DNA of 64,000 nt from NCBI RefSeq assembly GCF_905475395.1, contig NC_058337.1:62888368-62952367 (forward strand), read 5' to 3'. The DNA is from Chrysoperla carnea (taxonomy: Eukaryota > Arthropoda > Insecta > Neuroptera > Chrysopidae). The notes under the pieces are model-generated. The model was not told where the DNA came from. It searched no databases and worked only from the letters and a program-made list of their open reading frames with translations. Below, piece by piece: positions 11,247 to 24,625 of this stretch; the first letter of the stretch is position 1; each line of letters begins with the position of its first letter. A program made the position numbers and the translations under genes.

Positions 11247-11912
11247 TTAACAAGTGAAATTTACAAAATTTAAAAAACCCTCGATAAATGCGATTTATTC
11301 CTTATAAACAGATTTTTGGAAACTTAGCTATAAAATGTTTTCAATCAAGTCGGTTCGACCGTTTAGGAACTACGATGCCACTAAGAAACACACAGACGCA
11401 CAGATAAACACTTTAAACTTATAACACTCCTTCATAAATCGATATCAAAGTGATGGTCAAGGACATCAGATAAGATGAAAAGGATACTTAGAGAGCTATC
11501 ATTTTTTGGGACAAATTTTTGGAAATATTTTAATTAAAATTGAAATATTTGAGTTTACTTTGTTCTATTGAATTATTGTTCTAATATCATTTCACTTTTC
11601 GAAATGAATTAATCCATGTTTATTTGACCATTCATTACCATAGTAATTATTTATATGTTAAACTTATATGTCATGCCTTTTCAAAACTGAATCGATTTTG
11701 AAGATCTTCGCCAATTTTTTAGATTTTTCGGGTGCCGAATCCTAAGCTCGCACTTGAAACATAGCTAAGAACATTCTTCGTTAAATTACCTTTCAAATGA
11801 AACCAAAACTAAAATCGGTTCATCCGTTCAGGCGCTACGATGCCACAGACAGACACACACAAATAGCGATCAAACTTATAACATCCCTTTTTTTAGTACG
11901 GAGTTTAAAAAC
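11247..11912 (+). repeat. Dispersed repeat family 2, long copy
   Basis: It begins AACAAGTGAAATTTACAAAA and ends CTTATAACATCCCTTTTTTT. It contains two diverged direct versions of one module. Module 1 (11347-11430) has CGGTTCGACCGTTTAGG, ACGATGCCAC and a TTATAACACTCC end. Module 2 (11810-11900) has CGGTTCATCCGTTCAGG, ACGATGCCAC and a TTATAACATCCC end. An inverted relative of nearly full length lies at 63.2-63.8 kb, and a single-module derivative at 59.8-60.0 kb. No protein is encoded. Confidence 0.8.
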
Positions 11913-14246
11913 TAGACAACTATAGTTTATAATATCCAGGGTAAAATCTAAAATGCATTCACTTCAGTAGCAAGCAAGTGAGGCTAGAAGCTTGAAATGT
12001 TGCACAGGATCATATTATATAACGATTGTAAGAATTAAGAGGAAATTTGGAAAATTCGTCTTCATTCATCTGATAAACAAAGGAACAAAGTTTGTAGTGG
12101 AAGGCGTAATTTTTGAAATTAAAAGACGGTTTCATTTATTACTTACTAATTTCAATCGGTTTGATTTTTTTAACGTAAATGAGCACCAAACGATTATAAA
12201 GATTGTAATAGACAAAGACTTGTATGGGGAGGGCAACATTATTGAAGTTAAAAAAAATTAATTTATTTTTATGGCAAGAAAGCGTGTTTATTTTGCCGAA
12301 ATATATTTTTTTGTGGCTTTTATTAGGAATATTTTGAACTACTTTTTTAAATATAGGAGAATACCCTGTGAGCAAATTTTAGAGTTTCATGGTAGGCGCA
12401 ATATTAACACCACTTTTAGATTGATGTCTGTGTGTACGTCTTTATGTGTGTTCGGGAATATTTTTCCTTCCCGATTTCCCGTGTATGAAAGGTTCTAGCA
12501 AGGATTGGCACCAATTGTTCGGACACCCGATTACAAAGCTCATCTCCGGCTCATTGCTGTAGATTCATGTTAAATCTTCTGATATCATATCATGTCATAT
12601 TCAAAATTAGCATTCTCCAAAACCCTCATATAACGATTTTAATGCATTTTACAGTAAGTTTACACAAAAATTTGCTAGCGTATGAAGTACCGACCCCCCC
12701 CCTTTTTTTATTTCAATCTTGGCGTTTCAATAATAAAAGGCAAATTTACAATATTCAAAAACCCCTAACGTAAAACAACGAAACTGCAACTGTATCTTAT
12801 CTTAAACTATCACCATTGTACAATAAACCAGATTGGGAGAGTAAAGTATAAATGAATATAAAATAGTGAGCTGTTTGATGACAGACCAACATGCTCCATT
12901 TTCTCGTTTTTATCCCGAATGGATTAAAAAGAAAATTTATTTGGAGGCGGATTATTGTTCTATTTTTTCGTAGGTAGAAGATCGTGTTTGCAAAAGGTAA
13001 AATGAATTTGTTATGTCTTGTTGATCTAAAGGTAGCAATAAAAGTATTATAGAAACTTCAAAATAAAATAAAAATTAAAACTTGATATTGTTAGAAAGGC
13101 CTTATCAGCTGCTTCCTTATCAGCTACGATCAGCTCTAGTTTTTATAATAAACTCTAAAACCGTGGAATATCTTAAGAGATAGCAATTCATTGCTTGCAA
13201 AATTTCTTATTTTGAAGACGTTTTTACTGATCTTAAATTTCTGGAATTATCATACTCGAATTCAGCCTAAGTTCTGTTCTAAAATCTCCAAAAGTTTATT
13301 CAACATTTTTAACCTGTTTTTGTCAACTTCATTGGAAATTTGTGTTATTAATTTCATTTTAAATATATATAGTTACGTATTTTTTATTTATTAAAGTAAA
13401 TCAAAATCAGAATAAAATAGATAAAAACGGGAAGAATAGTGGATATGGATTCACCTTAAAAATTAGTGAACAACATGTATAAAAATGAGTTATATAAAAC
13501 GAGCACAAATAAATGAAAGGGAAACCTTGGATCAAAAAAAAAAATCTGATACAATTATTAATTTTTTTAAAAATTAAATCCACATATACACACATATTGC
13601 CACAGGGCGGAGTACCCCAGGTGTGGTTCTCACACACAACATATATTTAGAAACTCTAGCCATTGCAGAGACAAGTTTTGTAAGTATCGTTCCTTTTTAA
13701 AATAAGTAAATAAAAATATGATTCATAATCAAATGATGAGGTTCAAGGTGAACTTTATATTAAACTATAAGACTTCAGTGTTATTATTAGTGACAATAAT
13801 ATGATTATATTTTAAATACAATATCTATAATTATATGAATATGTCTTATTATACAAATACAATTTATTTTTATGTGTCTTTAATTTATTAGTTGATTTTA
13901 ATTATAATTACAATAGAGTCCAATAATTATATTCATTAAAGAATCAATGTAACGAAAGATTTCAAATGTTAGTTTGCTTACAACTGAATACATTCCTCAA
14001 AGTATAAAATCATCACTCGTATATTTCCCCACTTCTCCCACCATAATTCGCTTTCATATCATATCATTCATTGGACATTAGAAGGAATAAATAGGAAGGA
14101 GCTTTGAGAAAAGATTAATACATAATTGAGTGGTTTCCTTTTAGCGAATCTACCAAATTTTCTCTCTACGACTTTTTTCAAAAGTGCTGCGTTTTCAAAT
14201 TTATATGATAACGTCATATTTAAGATATCACTCTTAAAAAACGCAG
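11913..14246. other. Gene-free region with unsupported open frames
   Basis: Two plus-strand open frames of 89 and 75 codons lie 9 bp apart (11992-12261, 12271-12498). Their translations resemble no family I know, are rich in F, I and K as expected for AT-rich chance frames, and lack splice or promoter support. I do not call them genes. The rest holds nothing recognisable. Confidence 0.45.
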
Positions 14247-14451
14247 AAGGAAATTATCGGACACTATGACCGCTTGATTTAATTATTAAACAATAAAATA
14301 TTTTGTCCGGCAAATATACTGTGCGAATGAGCTTATCTACCACCTCGAACGTAATAATTTTTGTTTTTCAATACATGCATAGTTCACTTTTGCTGGATTG
14401 TTTAATAGTTATGAAAGTTATCAAGTAGTCATAGTGTCCGACAAATTCCTT
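14247..14451. mobile_element. MITE with long terminal inverted repeats
   Basis: The 205-bp segment starts AAGGAAATTATCGGACACTA and ends with the near-complement TAGTGTCCGACAAATTCCTT. Inverted similarity continues inward about 50 bp, through GCTTGAT and TTATTAAACAAT. It is non-coding. No clear target duplication was found, so the superfamily is open. Confidence 0.8.
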
Positions 14452-17400
14452 GTATGTCCGTAACTAAGTCGTGGCAAAGGAGGCACCTGCCACCGGCCCA
14501 TAAGAAATAGAGGCGCAAAACAAAAGGTATGTTTTATACATAAAACAAGAAGTTAGTAAAGAATCATGTAAAAGACGTTCATTGGAAACCTATTAGAGAT
14601 AGGTTAATTTTTATCAAAAATTTGAAAAGTATGTCCCAAATTTAATAGGATTACATACTTGGTTTATCAAAATTGCACAAAATTTGGATGTGATAGAGTA
14701 AAATTAAATTTTTTTGATTCTGTTGACGTCATGAAGGTAATAAATTCGATTTTTTTGATAATACAGGCAAATTTGATCCAATCTAATTGGAATTCTTTTT
14801 GAAACCCACAAATTTTGGATCATTCTTTTCATCTGTGTTCAGTTTGATGCTAGCTATCATTTTTGGGTGTATCTATTAAATTGACTCACATTATATGACG
14901 AATAAAATATAAAGTAGATAATTGAATTGGAAACATTGTAGCAAATATTGAATATGTAGGAAATTTCGAAAAATAAGTTAACCGGGCACGACACATATAA
15001 CGGTGTTTTAAGATATCGAATATAATATGCCAAACATCGCACGATATACGTCCTGTTTTACACATTTATTAGATGCTTTTCGCATAAAGAATATTTGCTA
15101 CAATATTATCCTTGACTACATAATTGGTGAAAGTAAAATTGTTTCAAAGCATTAGCACGTGGGTAGTAGGTAAATTCAGAACTCTACTGCTCTGATAATT
15201 CTTTTAAAAACTCAAGACTATCGACATTGATTTAAGAGTTGAAAATATATTTCAATAATGCATATATCATTTTTACACACAAAATAAATATTAATTGGTA
15301 TATGTATGTATTATGTGTAATATATTGTAACTTACATTTATTAGTATACGAACCTACGAGACTTCTCTTGAAGGTTATAATACTACAAAAACATTAAAGG
15401 CAAAAATTATTATAATGGTGACTTACATATGTAGTTTTCAACAAATTAAACATAATAATAATGTTTTTATATAAATTAATTATTAATAATATTATTATTA
15501 CCCAAGCAGAAAACTCGTTGAAAAATTCACAATATTTCATTAACTTTATGCGTTTTCGTAATCGAGCATAAAAGCTGTTAATGTGAAACAACTGAAATGT
15601 ATAAAACTTGAAAAACTTTTCTCGAAAAATCAAGAAGTATTGTTGAATATTTGAACCCTAACAAAAAAAATGTGTTATAAGTGTGACCACTATGTGTGTA
15701 TGCCTATGTGAATCGATTTTTATTTTTTGTTTGAAAAGTAATTTAACAGAGAGTTTAAGGGATATGTCTCAAAAAATAGGTTCAGTTTGGAGATAGCTAC
15801 AAGGAAAAACGCCTTATTGGGTTTTTTTTTAATTTACTTTGTGTCCTTATATAACATAGAGTATCCCCTTTTTGAGTATCTGTCCTTATACCATATACCC
15901 GTTTAGCTACATTAAAAATGGTCCATTCGTCTGAGACCATTAGCTTCGACACCACATAACAAATATTAATGTAATTATGGCTGGATATAATCATAAACTT
16001 GGATAAATAGACAGTTTATTACACTGATCTACGCTATCACTTATTTGAATATCCTCTCACAAACTAGAATTAAGACTTTATAACATTGCAACGATATTAA
16101 TTGTCTCATTGAGCTAACGATTAGAACGTGTATCGGATCCATTAGGTTTTATAAATTATTGAGAAATAAAAAAATATCGGACAGAGGATATTGAAAACTA
16201 AAATATATTATCTCTATTGAATATTTCTTTTCAATTCTTGAGGAAGTAATTGATAATTCTCGCAAAATACGTGATAATATGTTCCAATAATCGCTTAAAA
16301 CTCTATTTAACCTAAGAAAAATTTAAAAAGTTTTTTATAGCGGATGTATACAATCAGTAAATGACCCAAAAACATATCCAAATTCATACAAAAATGAACA
16401 TCCCTAATAGGCGGCGGAATAGGGTGAACAAATTTTTCAAATTACATCTAACTGTGAAACTTTTCTGAAACAGAATTCTAGGAAAAAATTTTAGAAAACA
16501 TAAGTATTCCGTTGATTTTAGTTTAAAAATAGTAGTAAAGTAGAAAAAAATTATTAATTTACTTTTGTTTAATTAATTTTTAAAGAATCATTATTTATAC
16601 ATTAAAAATTGAGACCAATGTCCGCCTTAGAAAGTAAAAAATAGACAATGTATCAAACACACAAACTTTATGGAATTTTCTTCATAGGTGCTATTTTTAA
16701 ACGACAAATATTTTTTGGAATCTTTCTCATTTTAATAAGATTATATTTTTATTTCTAAACTAAAAACCCTTTCTTGTTAAGGCATAAAACTTTTTCAAGT
16801 TAAATTTAAATTTTATAAGTTAGTATAAAAAATGTTCAAAGTTTGTACAGAAAGTACTCGATGTTTTCAAAAAAAATTACACAATGACTGATCTAATATT
16901 GTTACTTATTTATTGAATTCGAGCATCTTCTAGTTTTTCTCGGCTAAATTTCTCTCAACTCGGCTTTCTGAGACTATAATGATATTTAAAATTCCAAGTA
17001 TAAAAACCTGCGATATCCGTACCGCCCAATATAACTTCAATAATAATTGAGAAAATAATATTTTTCGTCATATTTTCCACCCATATATCAACTTATCAAT
17101 AATGTGTTAATAAAATATTTGTCATATAATTATTTTTTCAAATGACTTATATTTTAATAGTTTATTTCACAATTTAATTAAAATTTTTATCGCAAGTAAA
17201 ATTTAATCTAATATAATAAAAATTAATACAATTATTTAAAAAAATTCAATTATTTTATAAAATAATTATACTTTTTTTTTTTATTTTACATCAAACAAAA
17301 AAATATATTAATGGGCTACACCCCAGGAATTTAAAAGTTTAAAAATATTTGTAGGTACGCTTTAATAAGACTCCTAGATTTTATAAGGGAATTGTCAATG

Positions 17401-18939
17401 TATTTTCAACAAACCTGTATAAACTGGAATTTTAAATGATGCCGAAGCCTTTCTCATTTCGCAACGAACACCTGCTAATAAATTCGTCACCAATTGTTTT
17501 TGGAGACCAAACAAAGAACAGACCACCAATTTGAATCGTCAATTTTAAGGCGGAGACATTATATATTTTTTCAAGGTTACTCTGTTTGAAATATTATGCT
17601 CATGGTAGACTAATCATTTTCGACACTTTAGCCAATTTTTTATTTAAATGTTCAGGAGCGTGCATAGATGAAAATCTTCATCTAGCCTCGTCCCGCTAGA
17701 CAATTAAGACATTGCTATTGGCTTAATAATGTAGGTGATTCTGAGGTGATTTTTGAAATATAAAAACGAAAATTATTTTTTGTTTGAAACATTTTTTTAC
17801 AGGTTTTTTCATTCAATTTTGAACAAAAATGGTCTTTATAGAAAACAAACAAATTTTATTGGATTTATTGGAAAATTTTATTCGAAGAGTGCCTAAATTG
17901 CGCAGAAACAATTATACAAAACCATATGTCAACAAAAAAATTCAACCATATGTCAACTTAAAAAAGCACCCTGTATGGAATGGTGGAAAACCCCAGTAAA
18001 GCAGATTTATATCGAAATTCTGTCTTCGGCGACCCCAAAAACGAATGGTGATCAACGTGTTCTTCGGAATCGTGACCTACGTCTTCGAAAATCTCCAAAT
18101 ATACTTTTCTGACCCATTTTATTGAATATTTTCAAAAATTTTAAATTTTCAAAAATCAACCTAAAAAATGGATTCCAATAATTAGCTTAATTTACCAATA
18201 ACAATGGCCAAACTTTCTAGCGGCATCAAAAAAAAGGACCGACATTTAAAATGAATAAAAGACATTTAAAATGACAGGACTGTATCCCTCATTGTATTTC
18301 CTATAGAATTCTGATTAATATATCTTCGTTTCGCAATTTCACACTACTGTTTACTTTTTTAAATTATCATTTATTCATTTTTATTATTATCTATTATTAT
18401 TTAAATTTTCGCTCTACTGCGGTGATCTAGTCCCTTTATGTTAAAATAATTTCTTCATTTTTATATAATATATTTAATAAAAAAACATGTATACAATGTA
18501 AAACACTATACAAAACAATCTTTGGTAAAAATTATCCTGAAAAACAATAAGCTAATATGCAGCAAACTACTAAACTACAAACTACTTTAAATTACTACAC
18601 TATATGAATTTCTTGTCAGCATACTTCTGAGAGGTGTTACCAGTCTCGAAATAAATATTTTTCCAGATCGGTAAAATAATTCAAGTATACCTAGTGTTTA
18701 GTGCAAGGTAAAGTGTTTTTCCAGAGGTAACCAATTTTAGACAAAAAATGTAAAATTGAAAAAATTTAAAAAAAAAACTCGAATTAAACTGCCAATAAAT
18801 GGTTTTAAATTCTGCAACTTGAAAAAAAATGTTGTCAAAACTTATGAGAAAGAATGAATTTTCAAAGTTTTTTAATTACAAAATTTTAAATTAAATAATG
18901 ACAACAGTGCATATGACAATAAACACTGAATCATTTATA
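14452..18939. other. Gene-free AT-rich region
   Basis: No exon supported. Around 15665-15720 there is a short fragment resembling the end of dispersed repeat family 2 (TGTTATAAGTGTGACCACTA). At 17.6-18.1 kb the DNA is slightly less AT-rich and may be an old transposon, but no protein similarity was recognisable in any frame. Confidence 0.45.
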
Positions 18940-19592
18940 CCCTGTATACATGTAATATATATCAAGGTATACTAAATTTAATCCCAAGTTTGCAACTCTT
19001 AAAAATATTGATGCGAATAACATTTTGGTATAAATGTTCATAAAATCACCTAATTAGCCCATTTCCGGTTGTCTGTCCGTCTGTCCGTCCGTAAACACGA
19101 TAACTCAAAACGAAAAGAGATATCAAGCTGAAATTTTTAAAGCGAGCTAGGGACGTAAAAAAAAAATTTCGTAAAAGTTCGTAAATGAGCAACATAGGTC
19201 AATTGGGTTTTAGGTCCGTAGGACCCATCTTGTAAGCCGTTAGAGATATAACAAAAGTTCAAATGTAAAAAATGTTTCTTATAAAAAAGTAAGCAACTTT
19301 TGTTCGAAACATATAAACGTCACTATTTACCCGTAAAAGCGTAAATTAAGATAAAAATTTGGTATACATTTTGTCCAAAACCATAAAAAATAGGAAGTTA
19401 AAAAATTTGCAGGTAGCTTCAACTAGTGGGCTTGTGAAACATTATCGAAAAACGAAAAAAAAAATTCTAGAAAATACTTTCGAAAATTTCCGACATTTTC
19501 GAAAACCAAATAAATGGTAAATATTTAACACTTATTATACGGGGTATTTCAACAATTAACTCTGTCATTTGTTTGTTTTCAGTTGTTTTTAT
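18940..19592 (-). repeat. Dispersed repeat family 1 copy
   Basis: Minus-oriented copy. It opens with the terminal part (ATATATCAAGGTATACTAAAT), then GTTTGCAACTCTTAAAAATA, a GTCTGTCCGTCTGTCCGTCC run, GATAACTCAAAACGAAAAGAG and TAAGCCGTTAGAGATATAAC. It closes with TTCAACAATTAACTCTGTCA. Some sub-segments are diverged relative to the 20.9-kb copy. Confidence 0.85.
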
Positions 19593-20597
19593 ACAATTTT
19601 TGAAATTTTATTTTTCAAATAAAGTTCCTCAAATTTTAATTATGTTATTTCTGTCTGCCTTGATGATTATTTAGACATTAATAATCGATTGACACAATTA
19701 AAAAATAATAATATAAATATAATAATAATAAATACATATAAATATAAATATAAGAGTAATAAAAACTGATTTTAACAATCATATTATTAAAAGCTTGTAA
19801 ACATTAATAATGATATGCAAATACTTCAGAAATATTGACCTCGGAATTTGAAAATATTCAATACCAACAAAAAATGAAATTGCTTATCTAATATTCGTAA
19901 TAATATATTTACATACCGGATAAAATTAAATTTATGATAATGAATAGGTTAATTTTTTTTGCATTCGTATTAATTGTTGAAATTCCATTTAGAAAGCGTT
20001 GCTACAAATAATATCAGGATAATAGCTAGTCAGATTGGCTTAAATTGGAAACTAATTTTAAGAATTTCGCAATTTGATCTATGTTGAATTTTGTTTTACG
20101 ACTTGTCTCCGCGTTAGCCCCAGATCTAAATGTAATGGAGGGACATCATGTTCTGGCATCAGCTTAAACCTAGTTCTCCGGGTTGCTTTAATAGTCAATG
20201 TAGATCCTAAAAAGTAAGAGATAGAAAAACACTTTAAAATATAAAGTTAATCCTCGTAAAAAACGCTTATTAATTTAAACATTTTTTCGAAAATCGTTAG
20301 CTTTCGGAAGAAATACGATTTTAAAAAATGGCATTATTGCATTTAAACGAAAGAAAACATGCTAGTTACAGAAAAATGCTTTAGTCAAAAGTAGTTAACG
20401 TTACTTAAAATGAAGTTTTATGATAAGAAAAGTTGTAGTAGGTAAATAAAATTAACCAAGATTTGGCGGAAGTTAAATGAAAATTCATTATATTGAAATT
20501 AAAATTTTCGACAAATGAAATCTGTATAACTTTAAATATTTTTTATATTAGGCAAAATAGCTTGTATATGTGTTATAACAATTGCTCAAGTTTTAAT

Positions 20598-20766
20598 AAT
20601 TTTTATACCATGTATATATGAAATATACATAGTATATTAAGTTTTTATACCATGTATATATGAAATATACATAGTATATTAAGTTTTTATACCATGTATA
20701 TATGAAATATACATAGTATATTAAGTTTTTATACCATGTATATATGAAATATACATAGTATATTAA
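20598..20766 (-). repeat. 42-bp tandem array at end of repeat family 1
   Basis: Four near-identical 42-bp units contain TATACCATGTATATATGAAA and TACATAGTATATTAAG. The unit is the normal terminal sequence of repeat family 1, present once in other copies and multiplied here. It happens to stay open in one minus frame (a 14-residue repeat), which is not evidence of a gene. Confidence 0.9.
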
Positions 20767-21284
20767 GTTTAGTCCAAAGTTTGTAACGCTTAAAAATAAT
20801 GATGCTAGGAAAAAAATTTTGTCATAGGTGTTCATAGAATCACCTAATTAGTCCATTTCCGGTTGTCCGTCCGTCCGTCCGTCCGTCTGTGGACACGATA
20901 ACTCAAAAACGAAAAAAGATATCGAGCTGAAATTTTTACAGCGTACTCAGGACGTAAAAAGTGAGGTCAAGTTCGTAAATGAGCATCATAGGTCAATTGG
21001 GTCTTGGGTCCGTAGGACCCATCTTGTAAACCGTTAGAGATAGAACAAAAAATGTTCCTTATCAAAAATTAAACAACTTTTGTTTGAAAAATTTTTTCGT
21101 AAACATGACTGTTTACCCGTGAGGGCGCCAATTAGGCGGAAATTTTATAATATGTACTATACTTGATTATCAGTTATGTATGTGTCACATGTTTGTATGT
21201 GTAATGTGATAAAGAAATCAACACTGACTATACATGGTATTTCAACAATTAACTCATTCAATTGTTTGTTTTCACTTGTTTTTG
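20767..21284 (-). repeat. Dispersed repeat family 1, body of copy
   Basis: This continues from the tandem terminal array. It has a (GTCC)n run near 20867-20885, ACACGATAACTCAAAAACGA, GTTCGTAAATGAGCATCATA, ACTGTTTACCCGTGAGGGCG and a closing TTCAACAATTAACTCATTCA. It is the best-preserved minus-oriented copy and shows the uninterrupted state of the site that Penelope hit at 5.7 kb. Confidence 0.85.
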
Positions 21285-23069
21285 ATAAAATAGATTGAAT
21301 TTTATAAAAATATAATTTTTTGAACCCAGAATTAAAACTTTTATATATTTGCATTTCTAATACTTATATATTTAATAAAAGATTGTAAATAATCTTTCAG
21401 CTGCACTGTTGAAGACATATTCAATTTAAATCAATATTATTTATTTTCAAATACAATAACATTTTGAAGATACAAGAGTGAATTGGACTTGTTAAAACAA
21501 AAAGCGTAACTCGTAATGCCACCCTTTCTCATCTGTAGTTTCGTTTAGAATTGAATGATGGCTAAATTTTTTTATCACTTCAGGTAAAGAATTCTCACTG
21601 CACGGACAGAAAAGTGAATTTGGTTTTTGAAAATCTTTAGAAGTACGCAAAACATAAACGTTTAAGACTCCTAATTAAACAAAGAGCATTTAAAAGTGTG
21701 ACGTCAGTGCTGAGTATCGCCAGAGAGATTACATATAAATTTGTTTTGTCAGAAAGATGCAGGCAACAATCTTTGAGTGCTTCGGACCCATTACAATTAC
21801 TTTCTATATTGGGAAGTTAAAAATCTAATCAAATATTTTTCACCCATTTTTTTTTAAAATAATTTATTCAATAATTTTTTAATTGGGAAATACTCGACCA
21901 TTAGAAAAGAGAAGAGTGTGCGGTTCGTTGCAATACATTCCTTAAGATTCTGGGATTTTAAGAGAGAATTTTGCTCTTTCTCAGTGCCAAGGTTGAAAGG
22001 ATTTTATAGCCAGCTTATTACCACATTCGAACTAAAAATTATCAAAGCTTTATCCAATCCAGGTAGGAAAATTTTTAGATTGAGCTTTTGTGGTTAATTT
22101 CATTATTCATAATAAATGATCTGGGATACGACTTTTAGCTAATAGCTATAGTGTTTCTTCCTCATTTTCAGTATCATGTTACTCCGGTTATTGGAGATAA
22201 TGCTACCATTATCGTTGGTTTTTTATCCATAATACAGAAGCGGCCTGTCGTGGGAGTTTCTTCTACTTTCAGGAAGAGGTGAAAACTATTACAGCCTACA
22301 GAAACAATACGTGATTTTGGGGGTTAATTTGGTAGAAACTGTGATATTTACTTACCTCATTACGATACTTGTAAATCCAAACAACCTGTTATGAAAATTG
22401 AGGGAAAACTTAATAAAAAATATTGTAATCGGATCAGATAAAAAGCAATATTAATCCCCTCTTTTAATTGGGGAGAGTTTGGTATTAAACTCCGTTTTTA
22501 AAAACAAACAACTTTTATCCAAAACTTTTGTCAAAGAAAGTTAAAAGCAATTATCCGGCAAAGTGGGTATTTAGCGACTAGTAGTATCTAATATGGGGTA
22601 AAAAGGAAATGAAAACTATGATACGTAATGTTCTTTTTTATCTTTGATCCGATCCAGTAATATTAATAACAGAAAAAACGGGCTGCCTTAAGTGGGTTTG
22701 GACTAAAAATACAATGGTATAACTTTTATGGGATGATTTTCAATGTTTTTTTTAACCTCATGATAACGTTTGTCCCATATATGGGACAAAATATTTTACA
22801 ACCGTTTAGCACAAATGGCGGATGGATAAAGTTTTGTTTTTCTTAAATTTTAAATTGAATATTGAACTGCCCGATAATTTGAAAGTTTAAAAATAAAATT
22901 TACCTAATAGTTTTCCAAAATTTCCCGCACATGGAATATAAAATATCATAGTTTGTGAGATTTTGTCATTTAAATGAAAAATGAATGTCAAGAATCCACT
23001 ACAATCCAAGATAACTGTAATATAAGAATTTTGCAAACGGAAATTTTATACACACTCCTTTCTCTAAAA
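21285..23069. other. Gene-free region
   Basis: No splice-bounded coding exon was recognised on either strand; nothing supported. Confidence 0.45.
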
Positions 23070-23310
23070 AAAACCAATTTAGACTTAGTCTTGAGTAGAA
23101 GCGATCATAGCATAGATGGATAGATGTTTTAAAGCTGTAATAAAGAAATGTCCTATAAACTGTTTGAAATTATGATTTTTGGTTGAAAAATGTATTGCTT
23201 GTTTACAATTTTTTACAGTTCATAGGCCATTTCTTTGCTGCAGATCAAAAAAAACTAGTACTGCAGAATTGTCGTCTCTACTCAAGCCTCAGTTTTAGTC
23301 TGAAGCTGAA
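23070..23310. mobile_element. Foldback element
   Basis: The left arm (23085-23165: TAGTCTTGAGTAGA, AAAGAAATGTCCTATAAACTG) recurs inverted in the right arm (23215-23305: CAGTTCATAGGCCATTTCTTT, TCTACTCAAG). The arms have diverged. No protein is encoded. Confidence 0.6.
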
Positions 23311-24423
23311 GCAAAGGCGACCATAGCTGTATAAAATTGCGATGTTGCTTTATCATAATTTTATTTCATAGAACATTTTTTTATCGTAGAAGAAACTAGC
23401 ATTTACACTATTATCACAGCTTTATTGCCTCAACCTAAAACAATTTTATCGGGTTATCGATCCAAACTTAGCACAAACTTTTACGATGAATCAAAAATGA
23501 AATGAATTTTTAAAGTAAAAAACAGTGCATTACATAATAAATGAGCATATTATTGATGACATATACAAATATATACTACAAATCAATAACACAATTTCTA
23601 ATAATAATTAGGAATAACGTTTACACGAGCAACTTTATACTTTTCACCGATTGGTGATTGATATAACAGGTTTTTTATCATGATATTATTAACAATAAAA
23701 GATAGACATACGTGACGTGATCAAGTGGTATCTGTGTATGGGTGGTGCTGTACATTACACGTTTTACTTTATTTTATTTTTTGATTTTTTTAAGACATAA
23801 GTTGGGAAGGAAATACAAACTACATATATTTATGATATGAATGATACATTCAGTTTAACTGAATTATTACTTAAATACCTTCCCTACATGAGTATCGCGT
23901 AGAGCTACCAAAATCACTACCATTTTGTTTGACTGATATTTTATCTAAAGGCTACTCACAAATCTAGTAACTGATTATCTACAACAGTACCTTTCATACC
24001 TATATTCTATTTTTGCACGTTTAGACACAAAATAATATCCAATTTATGCGTTAATATGCCTGGTGACTTGGCCGATCAAAAGAGGTCATGTTTTGATTAA
24101 ACCTGGTTTAGGAATATCCAAATATAAAATTGAGAATATTCTTTATTTGTTTGGCAATTATTTGACACCTAAATCATCAGCCTAAAACAATTATAAGCAT
24201 GAAAATCACCTAAGAATTCGTAATTTTCATTGAGCTGTGAAATGTATTCCATTTTCATCGAGCTTAATTTTCGCGAATTATGAAATCCAAATAAAAAGGG
24301 TACAGAATAATGATCTTATAAACAAGTTTTAAATAAAGTTGACCTCTCTAGAATTTTAAAAATTCGACACCTAACTGAGCGCTGTTCTTTTACGTTTTAA
24401 GTGACTTAAATGGAGGTTGAAGT

Positions 24424-24625
24424 CCCTGGTGGAAAAAATATTTGAAAAAAGAATAAGTCTTAATAAGTCTTAGGAAACTCTGAAAAAGTCTCAGAAACTT
24501 TAAAAAAGTATTAAGAACTCTGAATAACTCTGAATTAGACTAGTCCGAAAACGTTGAGAAATTCAAAGTTCCTAAGACTTTTTCAGAATTTCTTATTCTT
24601 TCTTCAAATATTTTTTCCACCAGGG
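24424..24625. mobile_element. MITE with 34-bp terminal inverted repeats
   Basis: The terminal repeat begins CCCTGGTGGAAAAAATATTT on the left and is perfectly mirrored at 24592-24625 for most of its length (AAATATTTTTTCCACCAGGG). The 202-bp interior has loose AAGTCT/AGACTT repeats and no coding frame. Target duplication is unclear. Confidence 0.85.

Noticed and set aside
11992-12498. Two adjacent plus-strand frames, 89 and 75 codons
   Set aside because: No recognisable family, AT-rich chance composition, no splice or promoter support.
20593-20835. Minus-strand frame with a 14-residue repeat
   Set aside because: It is the 42-bp tandem terminal of dispersed repeat family 1, not a gene.
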